64,000 nt of DNA from Rhypophila decipiens (Eukaryota; Ascomycota; Sordariomycetes; Sordariales; Naviculisporaceae): contig MU858154.1 in the NCBI GenBank assembly GCA_033297075.1, positions 61,955 through 125,954 of the forward strand, read 5' to 3'. Below are positions 21,531 through 31,985 of the stretch, one piece after another (position 1 is the first letter of the stretch; every line of letters begins with the position of its first letter). A program made the translations under genes and the position numbers. Under the pieces are notes generated by a model. The model searched no databases. It had not been told where the DNA came from and saw only the letters and a program-made list of their open reading frames with translations.

Positions 21531-24222
21531 GGTGGCTTTTTTCTGAGGAGTGGAGGAGTGGATGAGAGATGAGCTGCCTGGTCTTTTTTTCTTGTGAGGG
21601 GAAAAGGAGGAGGGTGTTGAAGGGTTATATAGACCAAGCTCTCAGAGCCAAGCATCCCAAGAAGAATCTTGACGTCGATCGTTCATGACGACGATGTTGC
21701 CCGGGCATGTCACATTGCCAGTGCTAGACGCCCTCCCACCTCATGGTTCGGCCCCAGAACGCCGTTCGATACGACTCTGTCCTGGGATACAAGTCTTGTA
21801 TTCAATCCGTGTGACCTAGCAGAGAAAATCCGTGGACGACAGACGGGAACCAAGCACCGTAAAGGTTGACCTAGTGCACGGATTCACACCCAATCGAGGT
21901 GCAACGGAGGGAGCCGTTGGCGCTCACGATCGGATTGCAACGTTCTTGGGCAAGCAAGAGAATCATTGGCACTGCTTCAATGCTGGCCCTGGGTCTAGTC
22001 CAATCCAGTGCAATGCGGGAGCGATCACGGGGGTTGGGCCGAAAGGGGAAGACTTGTTGGAGTTGTAAGCGAAGCCATGCTCACGTCCTTGACGTTTGGA
22101 GACGAGCGGTCATCTGCTCCCCGGATTCCTTTAACGAGATGCCGTGATAATCCACAAAACCAAAGATAGACAAACCAGTCAGACACGGCAGAGACGACAA
22201 AAGTCTGGGGTCCGGGGGTGGCGTTTCTCTGAAACCGGGAAACAGTCAACAGTCAACAAACCGCCCCTATTCCCGATTTGGACCGTTTTGGTGCAAAGTC
22301 GACGACAATCCAACTCCCGAGGGGGGTGTGATTGCAGGACCAAATATATGGAAAGTGCAAAAAGCCCAGACACTTGGCTCGCCCGTCCCCCGGAAATTTC
22401 GGTAAGGCTTCCCGACACTTTTTGTCGCTGTCTGTTGAACCTTCCCGTCGCGTGCTCCGGACCATCCCCCTCCGACCGTGCCGCCCGTCCATTCGACTAA
22501 GCAGCGGCTCGCCTCCCAACTCCACCACCAGTCCACCACAACAAATTCATCTCCGCGTTGCTGGTCACGTCCATGCAGTGCGTGTAGGTACACGCACGCC
22601 GCACGCACCGCTTTGTGAACTTGGTTTGGTGGTTCATTTTCAAGTTCTTCTTTGGCTTTCTTTGATATGCGCATCAAGGATTATTGCGGGTCTCTGGCAC
22701 TCTGTCCAGTCATGCCGCACCCCTTCATCACACACAACAGAGTCAGACATATTGCCTGGGCACTGGGCAGTTTGTATATCGTCCTTGGAAAGTTGGAGAT
22801 ATCGTCATTTGTCAGGATTATGTGACCGTGTTGGCACCCAGCCATGTGTTTGATATTGAATTCGAAGGATGAAGAAAACCGCCGAAAGCTGTTCGGAGAG
22901 AAGGCACTGGCAGTCACTGCCTCAAAATTCATAGAATGACCGAGACTAAGGCCGTTGATCCGTAGCCAAGTGAAAATGATTATCTGGCGCTTACCGTTTT
23001 GTATGGGAGGCCTGAATTCTGAGTGACGAGAATGGCGGTGGATGTTTGTGAAATCCTACCTTTTGTGGGAGGAAGTACCAATATGGACTCGATGATGAGA
23101 AATCTTGATTTGAACTCAGGATCGATAAGATAAGAGCACTCTGTAGTTCTGCTCCCAAATGTGAAATCTGACTTGTGATCGATCTACAGGAACCATGGTT
23201 GGTACAGCCTCTGATTTTTGGAAGGCTTTATGCCACATTGATCATGAACACAGAGTCAAGGATGAATATTCCAAACTTTCACGAGTTCTTCCGTGCAGCT
23301 ACTGTTCTCTTGGGCGCAGAAAGGGTGCTGATCTGTCTGTTGTGTTCTGGCTTGACTCCTTCCAGCTGCTTTTAAGCATCCCGCCGTGAGCGAGATGCGG
23401 ATTTAAACCGATTATATTGCCCAGCAGGTAAAACAGCTGTCTAGATATTTGAAACTCATATACGTTTTATACCAAGATTCTTGGGGTTTACGTCATTTAT
23501 TACCCACTTCAAGCGCGTAGGAAGGTGACAACGTGACGCATGCATCACATCTGCTTGGTGTGAAGGACGGGTAAGAAGACCACTTGGAGTGTGTGGGGGG
23601 CTCATGAAGCAATTGCTTGAGAGTTCAAGTGAAAGGGCACTCGGTGAAATGTGTTGGGGTGTGACTCGGCTAGGAAAACATCAAGAAATGACCACCGGTT
23701 GCAAATGAAGTGGTGGACTGAACCTGGCATTCATTGCCTGATGAAAGGAATGTTGAAAAACTGAACGATAAGTCATACCTCTAGCCGACTCGAACCGACA
23801 ATCTGCTGTTAGGTTTTCTCATCGAGAATTTGTCAGCGTGACATCCGCTCTCCCTGATGATTGATAGCCCTTATCTGCCTCTGCTGTTGAATCAAAATGA
23901 AAGTTTGTCTTTCTACACCACACAGCATACCGAAGGTACCACTGGTATAACAAGTAACAATACAAAAAGCATGGAGACACCCAACTCCACGCTCACGCCT
24001 CCAGCCCCGACGCCGTCGATCTTTTCCTTTGTCCAACCCATCAGCTAAAAGTCGTGTACATGTACCTGATCAGTAGACATACGGCAGTCAGATAAGGTAA
24101 ACAGGTGAAGCAGAGCACTTGGCTTCCTGGACAGACGGGTTCCAGTGTATCCAACCCAGTGTACCCAACCCAGTCCATCCAGTCCAGCCAAGCACCCACA
24201 CTACCTTCTTCCTCAGCATCAT
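21531..24222. other. 2.7-kb intergenic region without a supported gene
   Basis: It contains the LPMO promoter at its left end. Small frames such as 23195–23389 (+) do not resemble any family I know. A tRNA-like T-arm near 23790 was examined and rejected. The stretch could hide a short multi-exon gene that I cannot see. Confidence 0.5.
21625..21631 (-). promoter_or_regulatory. TATA box of the AA9 LPMO gene
   Basis: The minus strand reads TATATAA about 95 bp before the LPMO start codon, followed by a C/T-rich stretch and a short leader. Strong TATA boxes are common on inducible, secreted-enzyme genes. Confidence 0.55.
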
Positions 24223-24899
24223 CTAAAAGTCCTTAAAGATACGGCACCGGTGCATGGTCTGCTCCTCCCAGTCCTTGACAGCCCTGACCTGGTTCCTGAC
24301 GTAGTGACTGTGTCCCAATTTGCCCCAGTACTGCGACTCCTTGGCCTCGGCGTCATAGTTCTTCGCCTTGTAGTTGTAGTTGACCCTAGCCTCGGGTCTC
24401 TTCTGGGGATGAAAGATTTGCTTGTCGTTGGAGACTGTTATCATTGTCAGTACTTTATCACCATTTCGTAAAGTCAGAAAAAAAAAGGAATCTCACCAAA
24501 AAAGGCTTCAACCCAGGTATCAAGCATATCCTTCTGAACAGCCTTGTTGCGTTCGGTAATGTTGAAATCATCGGGGTAGAGAGCATCAGCGAGCCTGCCG
24601 GGGTTGGCAGACACCTTGACATGGTAGCGGGCCTGCCACTTTTCGTCAGTGTTGTCGAACCACTGCGCTGTCAGCGAGCAGCCGTAGTCCGTCTCCGGGT
24701 CGAGCCGCCACCACTCGGTCGTGGTCTTGTAGTTGGTCTTTGCCGTCTGCCAGGGGGTCTCGTTCAGCAGGGCAGCGGCTGGGTCTTCACCGTCGCCGTC
24801 GACCTGGACTACGGTGGTGTTTGCGGTGCGGAGCACGGCAGCCTCGGCGAGGATCGCGAGGGAGGCGACTGCCCCGGCGAGAAGGTTGGTTACTCTCAT
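24223..24899 (-). CDS. Small secreted protein of unknown function
   Basis: Two exons, 24899–24497 and 24434–24223, separated by a 62-nt GTGAGA…AACAG intron, encode 204 residues. Residues 1–20 form a signal peptide ending in ILAEA. The mature protein is rich in Trp, Tyr, Asp and Lys, has WWRLDPETDYGCS and an Asn-Tyr-Asn-Tyr-Lys segment, and only two Cys (near 101 and 199), which could form one disulfide. It has no membrane anchor or known domain. It lies beside an AA9 LPMO on the same strand and between two tRNA-Ile genes. Size and secretion fit an effector-like or cell-wall protein, but nothing in the sequence assigns a role. The exon 2 frame is fixed by the split Val codon. Confidence 0.78.
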
Positions 24900-25545
24900 T
24901 GTTGTGGGTTGTCTGGGTGTGGGAGAGGTTGAGAGAGCAGACCTGGGAAAGGACGAGGGACGAGGAAGAAAAAAAAGGGAAAACGGAAAGTTTGACTGTG
25001 TGCGGGAAAAAGAGGTTATCTATTCCCGGGAGGAAAGTGTATTTTCTGCGAGATATTCTCCTGTATCCACGGTGGCTTCCCGGGAGCACCGAGCTGCATG
25101 ATATACAAACCTTTGTGAATGTCGCCATCACATTGCTCATGCTGTCTGGATACTGTATCAGATGTTTGATATGCTTGGGAAAGCTTCTAGGGAACTGAAA
25201 ACTGGCCATGAGGCTTCTCTTTCTGTTGCCATGATGGCGTGTTCATTTAGTTGTAACTCTTCTACGTCTTCTGTCAAGTCGAGTAACAACAGTCTGTCTT
25301 GAGGCAGTTGACATGATAGTTGATGGTTCGGCCCGAAATAAAGTTAAGCCTCGTGCTCTGATAACCACGGACGTGGAGTTGGAGTTTGTACACCTTGTCG
25401 AACCGAGTGGTCCTTTGAACATGTGAATCCACAACTGCAGTGGTTGATCCTCGAGGGACTTTTAAGTGACATAATAATTCATACTCGTCAAACAGGGTTT
25501 AAGTAGCGGCACTCTCAGCAAGGTTTACACAAGCAAGAAAGATAA
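24900..25545. other. Upstream region of the small secreted protein gene
   Basis: A purine-rich plus strand at 24935–25010 corresponds to a C/T-rich leader on the minus strand just before the start codon. No other gene seen. Confidence 0.55.
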
Positions 25546-25648
25546 GCCCTGCTAGCTCAGCTGGTTAGAGCGTCGTACTAATAGAATTTCCGCAAGAGGT
25601 TCTATAAGGTCCATGCGAAGGTCAACAGTTCAATCCTGTTGTGGGGCA
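25546..25648 (+). tRNA. tRNA-Ile (anticodon AAU) with a 29-nt intron
   Basis: A complete tRNA: acceptor GCCCTGC/GTGGGGC with discriminator A, D-arm GCTC/GAGC, anticodon stem TCGTA/TGCGA, anticodon AAT, T-arm AACAG-TTCAATC-CTGTT, and intron 25584–25612 one base 3' of the anticodon. CCTTTTTG follows, a Pol III stop signal. Compared with the copy at 20196–20297 the mature bodies differ in one D-loop base and at two acceptor pairs, where pairing is kept (here two tandem wobble pairs); the introns are unrelated. Confidence 0.95.
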
Positions 25649-25943
25649 TTCATTCCTTTTTGCTTGTTTCTTCCATTTCCGAAATGGGCGCCCTCTCTGT
25701 TCTGCACCCCGACATCCTTACCCATTCAGTCGAATCAAGACCAAAGAAGGCTTTGTTGATATTCGTAATTCAACATAGTCGAGGACCAACTGTTCTAAAG
25801 ACATTGTTTGCTTTTGTTCGTCATCATTACATTGCATACTGCATCTCCTATATTCACAATCCTTTTGTTCAATTCCATATCTATGAGAAGAACCCCACAT
25901 TATTAAACCATCTTCGAGATCCCCATAGACAGAACCTTGGAAT

Positions 25944-28047
25944 TTACTTGGACCCAGTCTTGCCGGTAGGGATACAGAACAGAACAAGTCTCTTGCCCTT
26001 GGCGCCCTCCTCACCGTCCTTCCAGTCATTCAGGCCCTTGTCCACGCGGTAGTATCCGCGACGCTCAAGCTGGATAATGTCGTCCTTCTTGAGCTCCGCA
26101 GTGGCCTCGTCACACCAGGCATCCTCCATGGTCGCCGTCACTGGGTTCAGGCATTCCTCCAAGACGTCGTCCTCGCCCAGCACGTCCTTGTTGAGGAGGT
26201 GGTCAAAGTCCCACAGCTCGGCTGGGATAAGCTTCTGCCCCTTGGACGCGAGCCAAGTGACCTTCTTCTCGGTCGACTTGACATCACCCTGGAGATTGAG
26301 CTCAACCTCAAGACTTGGGATAGGGTCTCCGCTCGCGATATTGCGGACAAAGGCATTGCCCCACGCCATGAGAGTGATCTCTTCGCCATCCTTGAAGCTC
26401 TTGGCATCAGCTTGATCAAGGTAGAGCTCGGGGCCAAAGAAGACCTTCTTGGTGCCCACGTCCTTGTTCTTGGGGTGCTTGGGCTTGTCGGCAGAGTAAG
26501 GCTCGGCGGGTGCCTCGGCACCTGTTACCTTGACCTTGACAATGTCCTTTTGAGAGATGGCAGTGTGCCGGGGAGCGATTGGGTCGATTTCCTTTTTGTT
26601 GTTGGCCCAAAAGTTGGTCCAGTCCTAGGGTTACTTAGGGTTAGTTACTGAGGGTTACTGAGTGTTGGGGTTGGGCTTACCATGGTCACAACGTTGCGGC
26701 TGGGGCCTTGCTTCAGGATGAAAGACCGGAGAGCCGGGATGGTCATTCCGCGGCGTCTAACACCACGGATCGTGGGCATACGAGGGTCGTCCCTATATAT
26801 GAATCAACACACAGAATCCCAAATCCAGCAGCCATGTGTCAACTTACCATCCCCACAAGGTACCGCTGTCAACCAGCTTTGCGAGTTTCCGCTTCGACAA
26901 AACAGTTCTAATAAAGTTCATCCTGTGATGGCCTTGTTAGCACACGTCTTTGAAGGCCTTGTTGGATCAATAGCAGGGATTTTCTTAGCTAAACGTACCG
27001 AGAGAAGTCCCACATGTAGACCTGACGAAGCTTCAATGTGGTCAAAAACCATTGGTACTGCGGGTTTCTGTCGGTGTACTCGGTACTTCTCAGAGCATGG
27101 GTCACACCCTCGAGGGAGTCGACGAGCGGCGCAGCCAAGTCGTACATGGGGTAGATCTTCCACTTGGTCCCGGTGCGGTGATGAGGGACCTCGATGTTGC
27201 ATCGATAGATGACGGGATCACGCATGGCCTTGTTCGGGTTGTCCACCGACATTTTGGCGCGAAGGCAGTTCTGGAGGCCAATTTCTGTACCATTCTTCAT
27301 CTCATTTTCGAAGATGCGCAAGTTCTCCTCCACACTCCTGTCACGTCGCTTGGAGGGCAGGCCCTTCCAGCGCTGGTCCCGCATGGTCTCCTGGTCGGTA
27401 TCGTCGCAGTAAGCATGTCCCTCTTTGATGAGACGCACAGCCATATCGTAGAGGTAGTCAAAGTAATCCGAGGTGAAAGACACCTTGTCTGGCTTGACGC
27501 CCATGAGGGCAAGATCCTCAATGATGGCATCCTGGAACTCTTCCTTTTCCTTGGACGGGTTTGTATCGTCAAGGCGCAAGAGCAAGGTGCCATTGTACTC
27601 TCTCGCAAAGTAATCACTCAAAAGCGCCGCCTTTGCGTGTCCAATATGGAGATAACCACTGGGCTCTGGCAAGAATCTGGTGACTACACCCTGATCAGCG
27701 TTCTGGAGCGCCAGAGCGTAAGAACCACCGGCCTTGCTGGCGGCTGCGATCTTGGCCTTGGCAGCGGCATCCTTTGCCTTGACATCGGCTTGAATCTCAG
27801 GGTGAAAGTCCTCGATCCAGGCGAACCAGCGAGCGAGATTGGCAAGACTGCCCTTCTTGATGAATGAGACGGCAGCGCGGTTGCCACGGAGAGCCAACCA
27901 GATCTTGGTATCGATGTCTGAAAGTGTGTAGCCGTCGAGATACGTGCGCAGGATCAAGTGCTTGTCCAAAGCTTGCAGACGGGGCTCGATTTGGCGGAAA
28001 TCGGCGGCGAGGAGAGCCTCGAGGGGCTTGAGCTCGTCCAACTTCAT
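25944..28047 (-). CDS. GUS1: Glutamyl-tRNA synthetase, cytosolic (class I)
   Basis: Four exons, 28047–26999, 26922–26848, 26792–26681 and 26624–25944, with all junctions in frame, encode 638 residues. Residues 1–90 form the GST-like N-terminal domain used in eukaryotes to bind the Arc1/AIMP-type cofactor, followed by a Lys/Ala-rich linker. The catalytic domain has [16 protein letters not shown], with HIGH at 134–137, and VLSKRKL at 357–363, the KMSKS equivalent. The C-terminal part is the beta-barrel anticodon-binding domain of the archaeal/eukaryotic GluRS-GlnRS group. The GlnRS alternative is less likely because the N-terminal domain and ERRGYYRVD ending fit cytosolic GluRS. The enzyme charges tRNA-Glu with glutamate. 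It shares a short divergent promoter with the mitochondrial L1 gene. The third intron carries a TTAGGGTTAG word that is probably incidental. Confidence 0.93.
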
Positions 28048-28397
28048 TTTTTTTTAAATGCTTCGTTCGCGGAAATCGTGATGTTGGAAGCTTGACCTTG
28101 AGAAAGTCGTTGTGACTAAGAATTTTGGAGGGGCAAAGTTGACATGTCTGGCGGGGTATTGTTGGGCAGGGGATGCTGTTAGGCAGAAAATGACCCTGCC
28201 AAGTCGTGGGCGGTGAGATGCCTGGGCAAGGGTTGGTGTTTGTCGCCTTAGGATTAAGGCACAAATCAACCTCCAATGCTTGGCAGCTGCAGGCCAGTCA
28301 ATTGCCCGACATTTTTTCTGGAGCACACGGCAGCAAGCTCGAGTTCGCGATCAAGCCGCCTTGCTGGAACTCGCGACCTCCGCTCTCGATTCCCGCA
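28048..28397. promoter_or_regulatory. 350-bp divergent promoter of the GluRS and mitochondrial L1 genes
   Basis: The two start codons lie 350 bp apart on opposite strands. The pairing joins cytosolic aminoacylation and mitochondrial translation and would allow co-regulation. No TATA box is seen, as is usual for housekeeping genes. Confidence 0.6.
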
Positions 28398-29377
28398 ATG
28401 GCTTCCACCGCCCAATGTCTTGCCTCGATGGCAAGGCTCAGCCTCTCATTTTCCAGACCGACAGCGATATCGAGGATACCAAAGTTTCTTGCGCCGGTCG
28501 CCGCAGTCGCGACACCGGCGACGGTTCGATATGCATCCGGCAACAGCATGAAGACGAGGAAGCGGACGCCGAAAAAGAAGAAGACATACAAGACGTTTCG
28601 CACATATGACCTGAGTCCCATGGAGCAGATGACTCTTTGCGATGCTATGCGGTTCGTTCACACCTCAGTCGCTCATTCTATCCGCTTCAACATCTAACGA
28701 GACCTCGAAACAGTGTCCTCCGCGCAGTCGAAGTTGGCAACCCACCAACGTCAGTAAAATACGATCTGGCAATCAAACTAAAGACGTCGAAGAACGGCCC
28801 CGTCATCCGAAGCACCTTACGCCTTCCGTTCCCCTTCCAAACAGATACCCGCATCGCCGTACTTTGCCCCGACGGTCCCATCGCCACCGAGGCTCGCGAG
28901 AACGGTGCAGTAGAAGCCGGACAAGAAGGTCTCATTCAAAACATCCAAAACGGCAACATCCAGTTCAACAAACTCATCTGCCACGTCGACTGCGAGCCCT
29001 TACTCAAGACCCTCCACCTGGGCAAGATATTAGGTCCCAAGGGCCTGATGCCCAACCTGAAGACCAAGACCATCACGGCCGACATCAAGGGCACCATGAG
29101 TGATCTCGTGGGTGCCGAGGAGTTCAGGGAAAGAGCCGGCGTGGTACGCATGGCGATTGGGCAGCTTTTGTTCACGCCCCAGATGCTGGCAGATAATATC
29201 AAGGTGTTTATGGACAAGATCAAGAAGGATATTGGCAATCTGGACGACACCGCGCCCAAGGTGATTGAGGAGGTGGTCCTCAGTACGACCCACGGACCGG
29301 GAATAAGCCTTAATGGCAAGTTCCACCCGGTGGCGGATGAGAATCTCAAAGTACAAGATCTGGAGGGGGCCATGTAA
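28398..29377 (+). CDS. mrpl1: Mitochondrial large-subunit ribosomal protein L1 (uL1m)
   Basis: Two exons, 28398–28651 and 28714–29377, with a 62-nt GTTCGT…AAACAG intron and a TCTAACGA branch point, encode 305 residues. The N-terminal 50 residues are rich in Ala, Ser, Arg and Lys and lack acidic residues, as expected for a mitochondrial presequence. The L1 fold follows: DLAIKLKTSKNGP, then a segment with LHLGKILGPKGLMPN, the invariant L1 LGxxGLMP motif, then TADIKG and a C-terminal helix with KIKKDI. The protein would sit at the L1 stalk of the mitoribosome. It is divergent from GluRS and converges on COG2. Confidence 0.95.
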
Positions 29378-29529
29378 AGAGAACTGATGTGATAACCGCA
29401 TCTCTGTAACATAATATTTGTATGCAATGTATCATAACCTAGACAGGGAAAGAAAGCGTGTCTATAGGTTGGGTATCTATTTTCTTTTCGGCGTCCATAT
29501 TTATCATCTCTAACCATTATTTGAGATCG

Positions 29530-30492
29530 TCATTTCTCTTTCAATATCCGAACAGCCTCGCCCTGTGCATCCAACAGCCGATATATAGCCAGAAACTTCA
29601 TGATCCGTCCCTGGCCGTTCGTTGACGACTTGGCCGATTTCCTCGCCTCTTTCAGCGCAGTGTTGAGGTCCAGAATAATCGTATTCCGACATCTGGTAAT
29701 CCTTTCTTCCGTTTTCCTCACAAACGGCACCTCCCTCCCAATGGAGTCCGCGAGCTTATCCGCCCGGACGTATTCCCTCGCCAGGGCAGCCAGTTTCCCC
29801 GGACTACTCCCCACGTACCCAGCCCCGTTTTCCTCCTCATCCTGGCTGTCCTGACTGTCAAATTCATCCTCGTCCCAGCCATCGTCGTCGTCCTGAGTAT
29901 CCTCCCCCGATTTCTTCCCCAGACTCCCAAGCGCAAGTCTACCCTCTAGATTCCCAATCCGCTCGTCCAACTCGAGCATCGATCGTCCTAATTCAATCGC
30001 CCCCCTGACATTCCCAAGGTCGTGGTTTAAATGTCCAACCTCGACCCTCCTCTCCCTCACACGCGACTGAATATCCTCCACCTGCCGACGGAACCCAAGA
30101 AGCGCAACACGAACATCCTCAACGCGATCCTCCCCGCCTGACAGCTCATCACCTAGATTCAAAAAGGAAGTATAATTCGCATTAACGAGCTCGAGGAGTT
30201 CGGCGGATATTGCAGCGCTCCTGTCGCGTAACTCGGTGCGTAGGTCTTCGAGTGTTTGATGGCGGTTTTGTTTTGTGTGTAAATTTGAGAGGTACGTCGC
30301 TGGGTCAAAATTTGGTGCGAGAAAGTCTCGACGTGATAAAGCTTCGGGGAATGGAAGCGGTAAGTCGGCGTCTTCTTCGTCTGAGGCGTGCGAGGGCGGG
30401 GAGGGTGAAGAGGACGAGTCTGAGGGCAGGATGAAGCCCCCGTATGAGGATGCTTGTTGGGATTTGGGTGATGGGAGGGCGAAGTTCGACAT
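29530..30492 (-). CDS. cog2: Conserved oligomeric Golgi complex subunit 2 (COG2)
   Basis: A single frame of 320 residues. After a Ser/Pro/Asp-rich N-terminus (1–50), a segment with FDPATYLSNLHT and LEDLRTELRDRSAAISAELL leads into ELVNANYTSFLNLGDELSG, the COG2 N-terminal signature. Coiled-coil helices follow to about 185. An acidic insert (DDDDGWDEDEFDSQDSQDE) is followed by a helical C-terminus. COG2 is part of lobe A of the COG tether (COG1–4), which captures retrograde intra-Golgi vesicles. The length matches fungal COG2 proteins, which are much shorter than the human one. Confidence 0.85.
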   Translation of the reverse strand: MSNFALPSPKSQQASSYGGFILPSDSSSSPSPPSHASDEEDADLPLPFPEALSRRDFLAPNFDPATYLSNLHTKQNRHQTLEDLRTELRDRSAAISAELLELVNANYTSFLNLGDELSGGEDRVEDVRVALLGFRRQVEDIQSRVRERRVEVGHLNHDLGNVRGAIELGRSMLELDERIGNLEGRLALGSLGKKSGEDTQDDDDGWDEDEFDSQDSQDEEENGAGYVGSSPGKLAALAREYVRADKLADSIGREVPFVRKTEERITRCRNTIILDLNTALKEARKSAKSSTNGQGRIMKFLAIYRLLDAQGEAVRILKEK

Positions 30493-31985
30493 TTTGGTTC
30501 AACTTCTTAACGGTTGGTTGGTGGCTTGGATTCTGGAGTGCTGGCCGATTTGTTTGGATTGGCGACAGGCTTCGCGATGCGATCGACAATTCGCTGTGGT
30601 GGAGGAGCTGTTGTGAGTGTGTGGTTAGATCCTTCGCACTGGTTCATGCACTGTGGCCTGTGACTTCCAGGGGTGGTTCGATCTGATAAGATGGCTTGGC
30701 GTTTTGGCGCTGATCTGAGGTGGAGACCTGGGTTCTTCGGGGTGGACCCAAAACAACTTCAGACGGAATGACCGTCTGACCTCCCGTCGCTATCGTGAAT
30801 CGTTGATTTAGATAGAACGAACAGGATTTGAACTATATTTCTATCACATGAATACTGTCATATAGAGCTTTGTAATAGTAGGACGCTTAGAGCGGGAGCT
30901 TCCGTGAAGGAACCGGTAGTAAAATGAGAGCTACAACACAAACAACAGAGTCTCCGTACGGAAACAAATCGCCGAAGCTAACGCCAAGATTGAACCACTT
31001 TAACTATCAAGGGCGTAGAACTAGAAATGCATAAACACTTCCGAAACCGCTCTTACAAACACTGGACAAGCTCTTGGCTTGACCATTTTGACAGTTTCGC
31101 ACATGTTGAAAATGTTTGGGATTTCTGTCCGGGCGAATGACCTCAAGGTTGTCCAATCATGCCGCGGTTCTCCCCGGTCCTATCCCGGAGGTGAGCACCA
31201 TGGACCGACGCTAGTACCGAAGCGTAATGGTGTGAGCAGTTAATCTTATCAATCAATCAGTGGGCCGCCCCATTCATCACCATCATGAATTCCTCATCCA
31301 CCGAATCATAGCCCTCGAACCAAGCTGCACTTTGTGGGCAAAGGCTTGGTCGCGGTGTCCCTGATTTCCCCGGTGGCTCTTCTTTGGCTTTTCTTAGGCA
31401 ACACAGCAACGGTTCATCTTCTCGGACAGGAGGAGCAAATTTTCACTTCAACTCTTCATCATTGCCTGCCCTCATAAGAACCGCTTTGCATCGCAGCATA
31501 CTCACAGTCTCAGTCTCAACTCAACTTGACCAGCAAAACCAAAACATCGTCGCCATTGAGAGTGTCGTGGTCATCTCAAGCCTCTAGCCATTGCCTCGAG
31601 GCCTTCCCCTCGGATCCCGCAATTGCTCAAGTTGCTCTCTCGGCCCCTTCGGTAGACCGAGAGATCCACTCATTCAAATCCGACAGACCGGAGGTGCACT
31701 GGATATCAAAAGTTGATCGAAAATATCGGTGACGCATATACTCCTTCTCTCAAAACATCAAATTTCTCTTGTTTCTGTCAATCTTTGTCCTGCACATCGT
31801 GAGACATTCAGCCGAGACTCTGGAAGCTGCCCCACCAACCCTCCTGTGGGAGGTGTTCTCTGTAAACCACTGCACTGGAGTCCCCGCAACAAAGCCGCTG
31901 AATTCCGCTGCGACATTAAACCCCACGCAAGTCATCTGCATCCAACCACTTTGTGGTCTCGATACACCACACCACCACCACAGGC
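30493..31985. promoter_or_regulatory. Upstream region of hapX (divergent from cog2)
   Basis: 1.5 kb between the start codons of cog2 and hapX. It has an ATCTGATAA at 30681–30689 and a CCAAT box at 31153–31157. A long C/A-rich and CT-rich leader precedes hapX from about 31380, with several short upstream ATG frames. HapX genes in other fungi have long, regulated leaders. The exact transcription start cannot be seen. Confidence 0.55.
30681..30689 (+). promoter_or_regulatory. SreA-type GATA site (ATCTGATAA)
   Basis: An exact match to ATCWGATAA, the extended GATA motif bound by fungal iron-responsive repressors (SreA/Sre1/SRE). It lies 1.3 kb upstream of the hapX start and 190 bp upstream of cog2. 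In Aspergillus SreA represses hapX under iron sufficiency. About one chance match is expected in a window this size, and another lies at 16509–16517, so the site is suggestive only. Confidence 0.35.

Noticed and set aside
22332..22853. 173-codon plus-strand frame between the LPMO and the small secreted protein
   Set aside because: No family resemblance and other frames overlap it at similar length.
23765..23850. tRNA-like T-arm on the minus strand
   Set aside because: GGTTCGAGT is present, but acceptor, D- and anticodon stems do not form.
30805..30900. Second tRNA-like fragment (T-arm-like GTTCAAATCCTG)
   Set aside because: Only the T-arm fits; no cloverleaf can be drawn.
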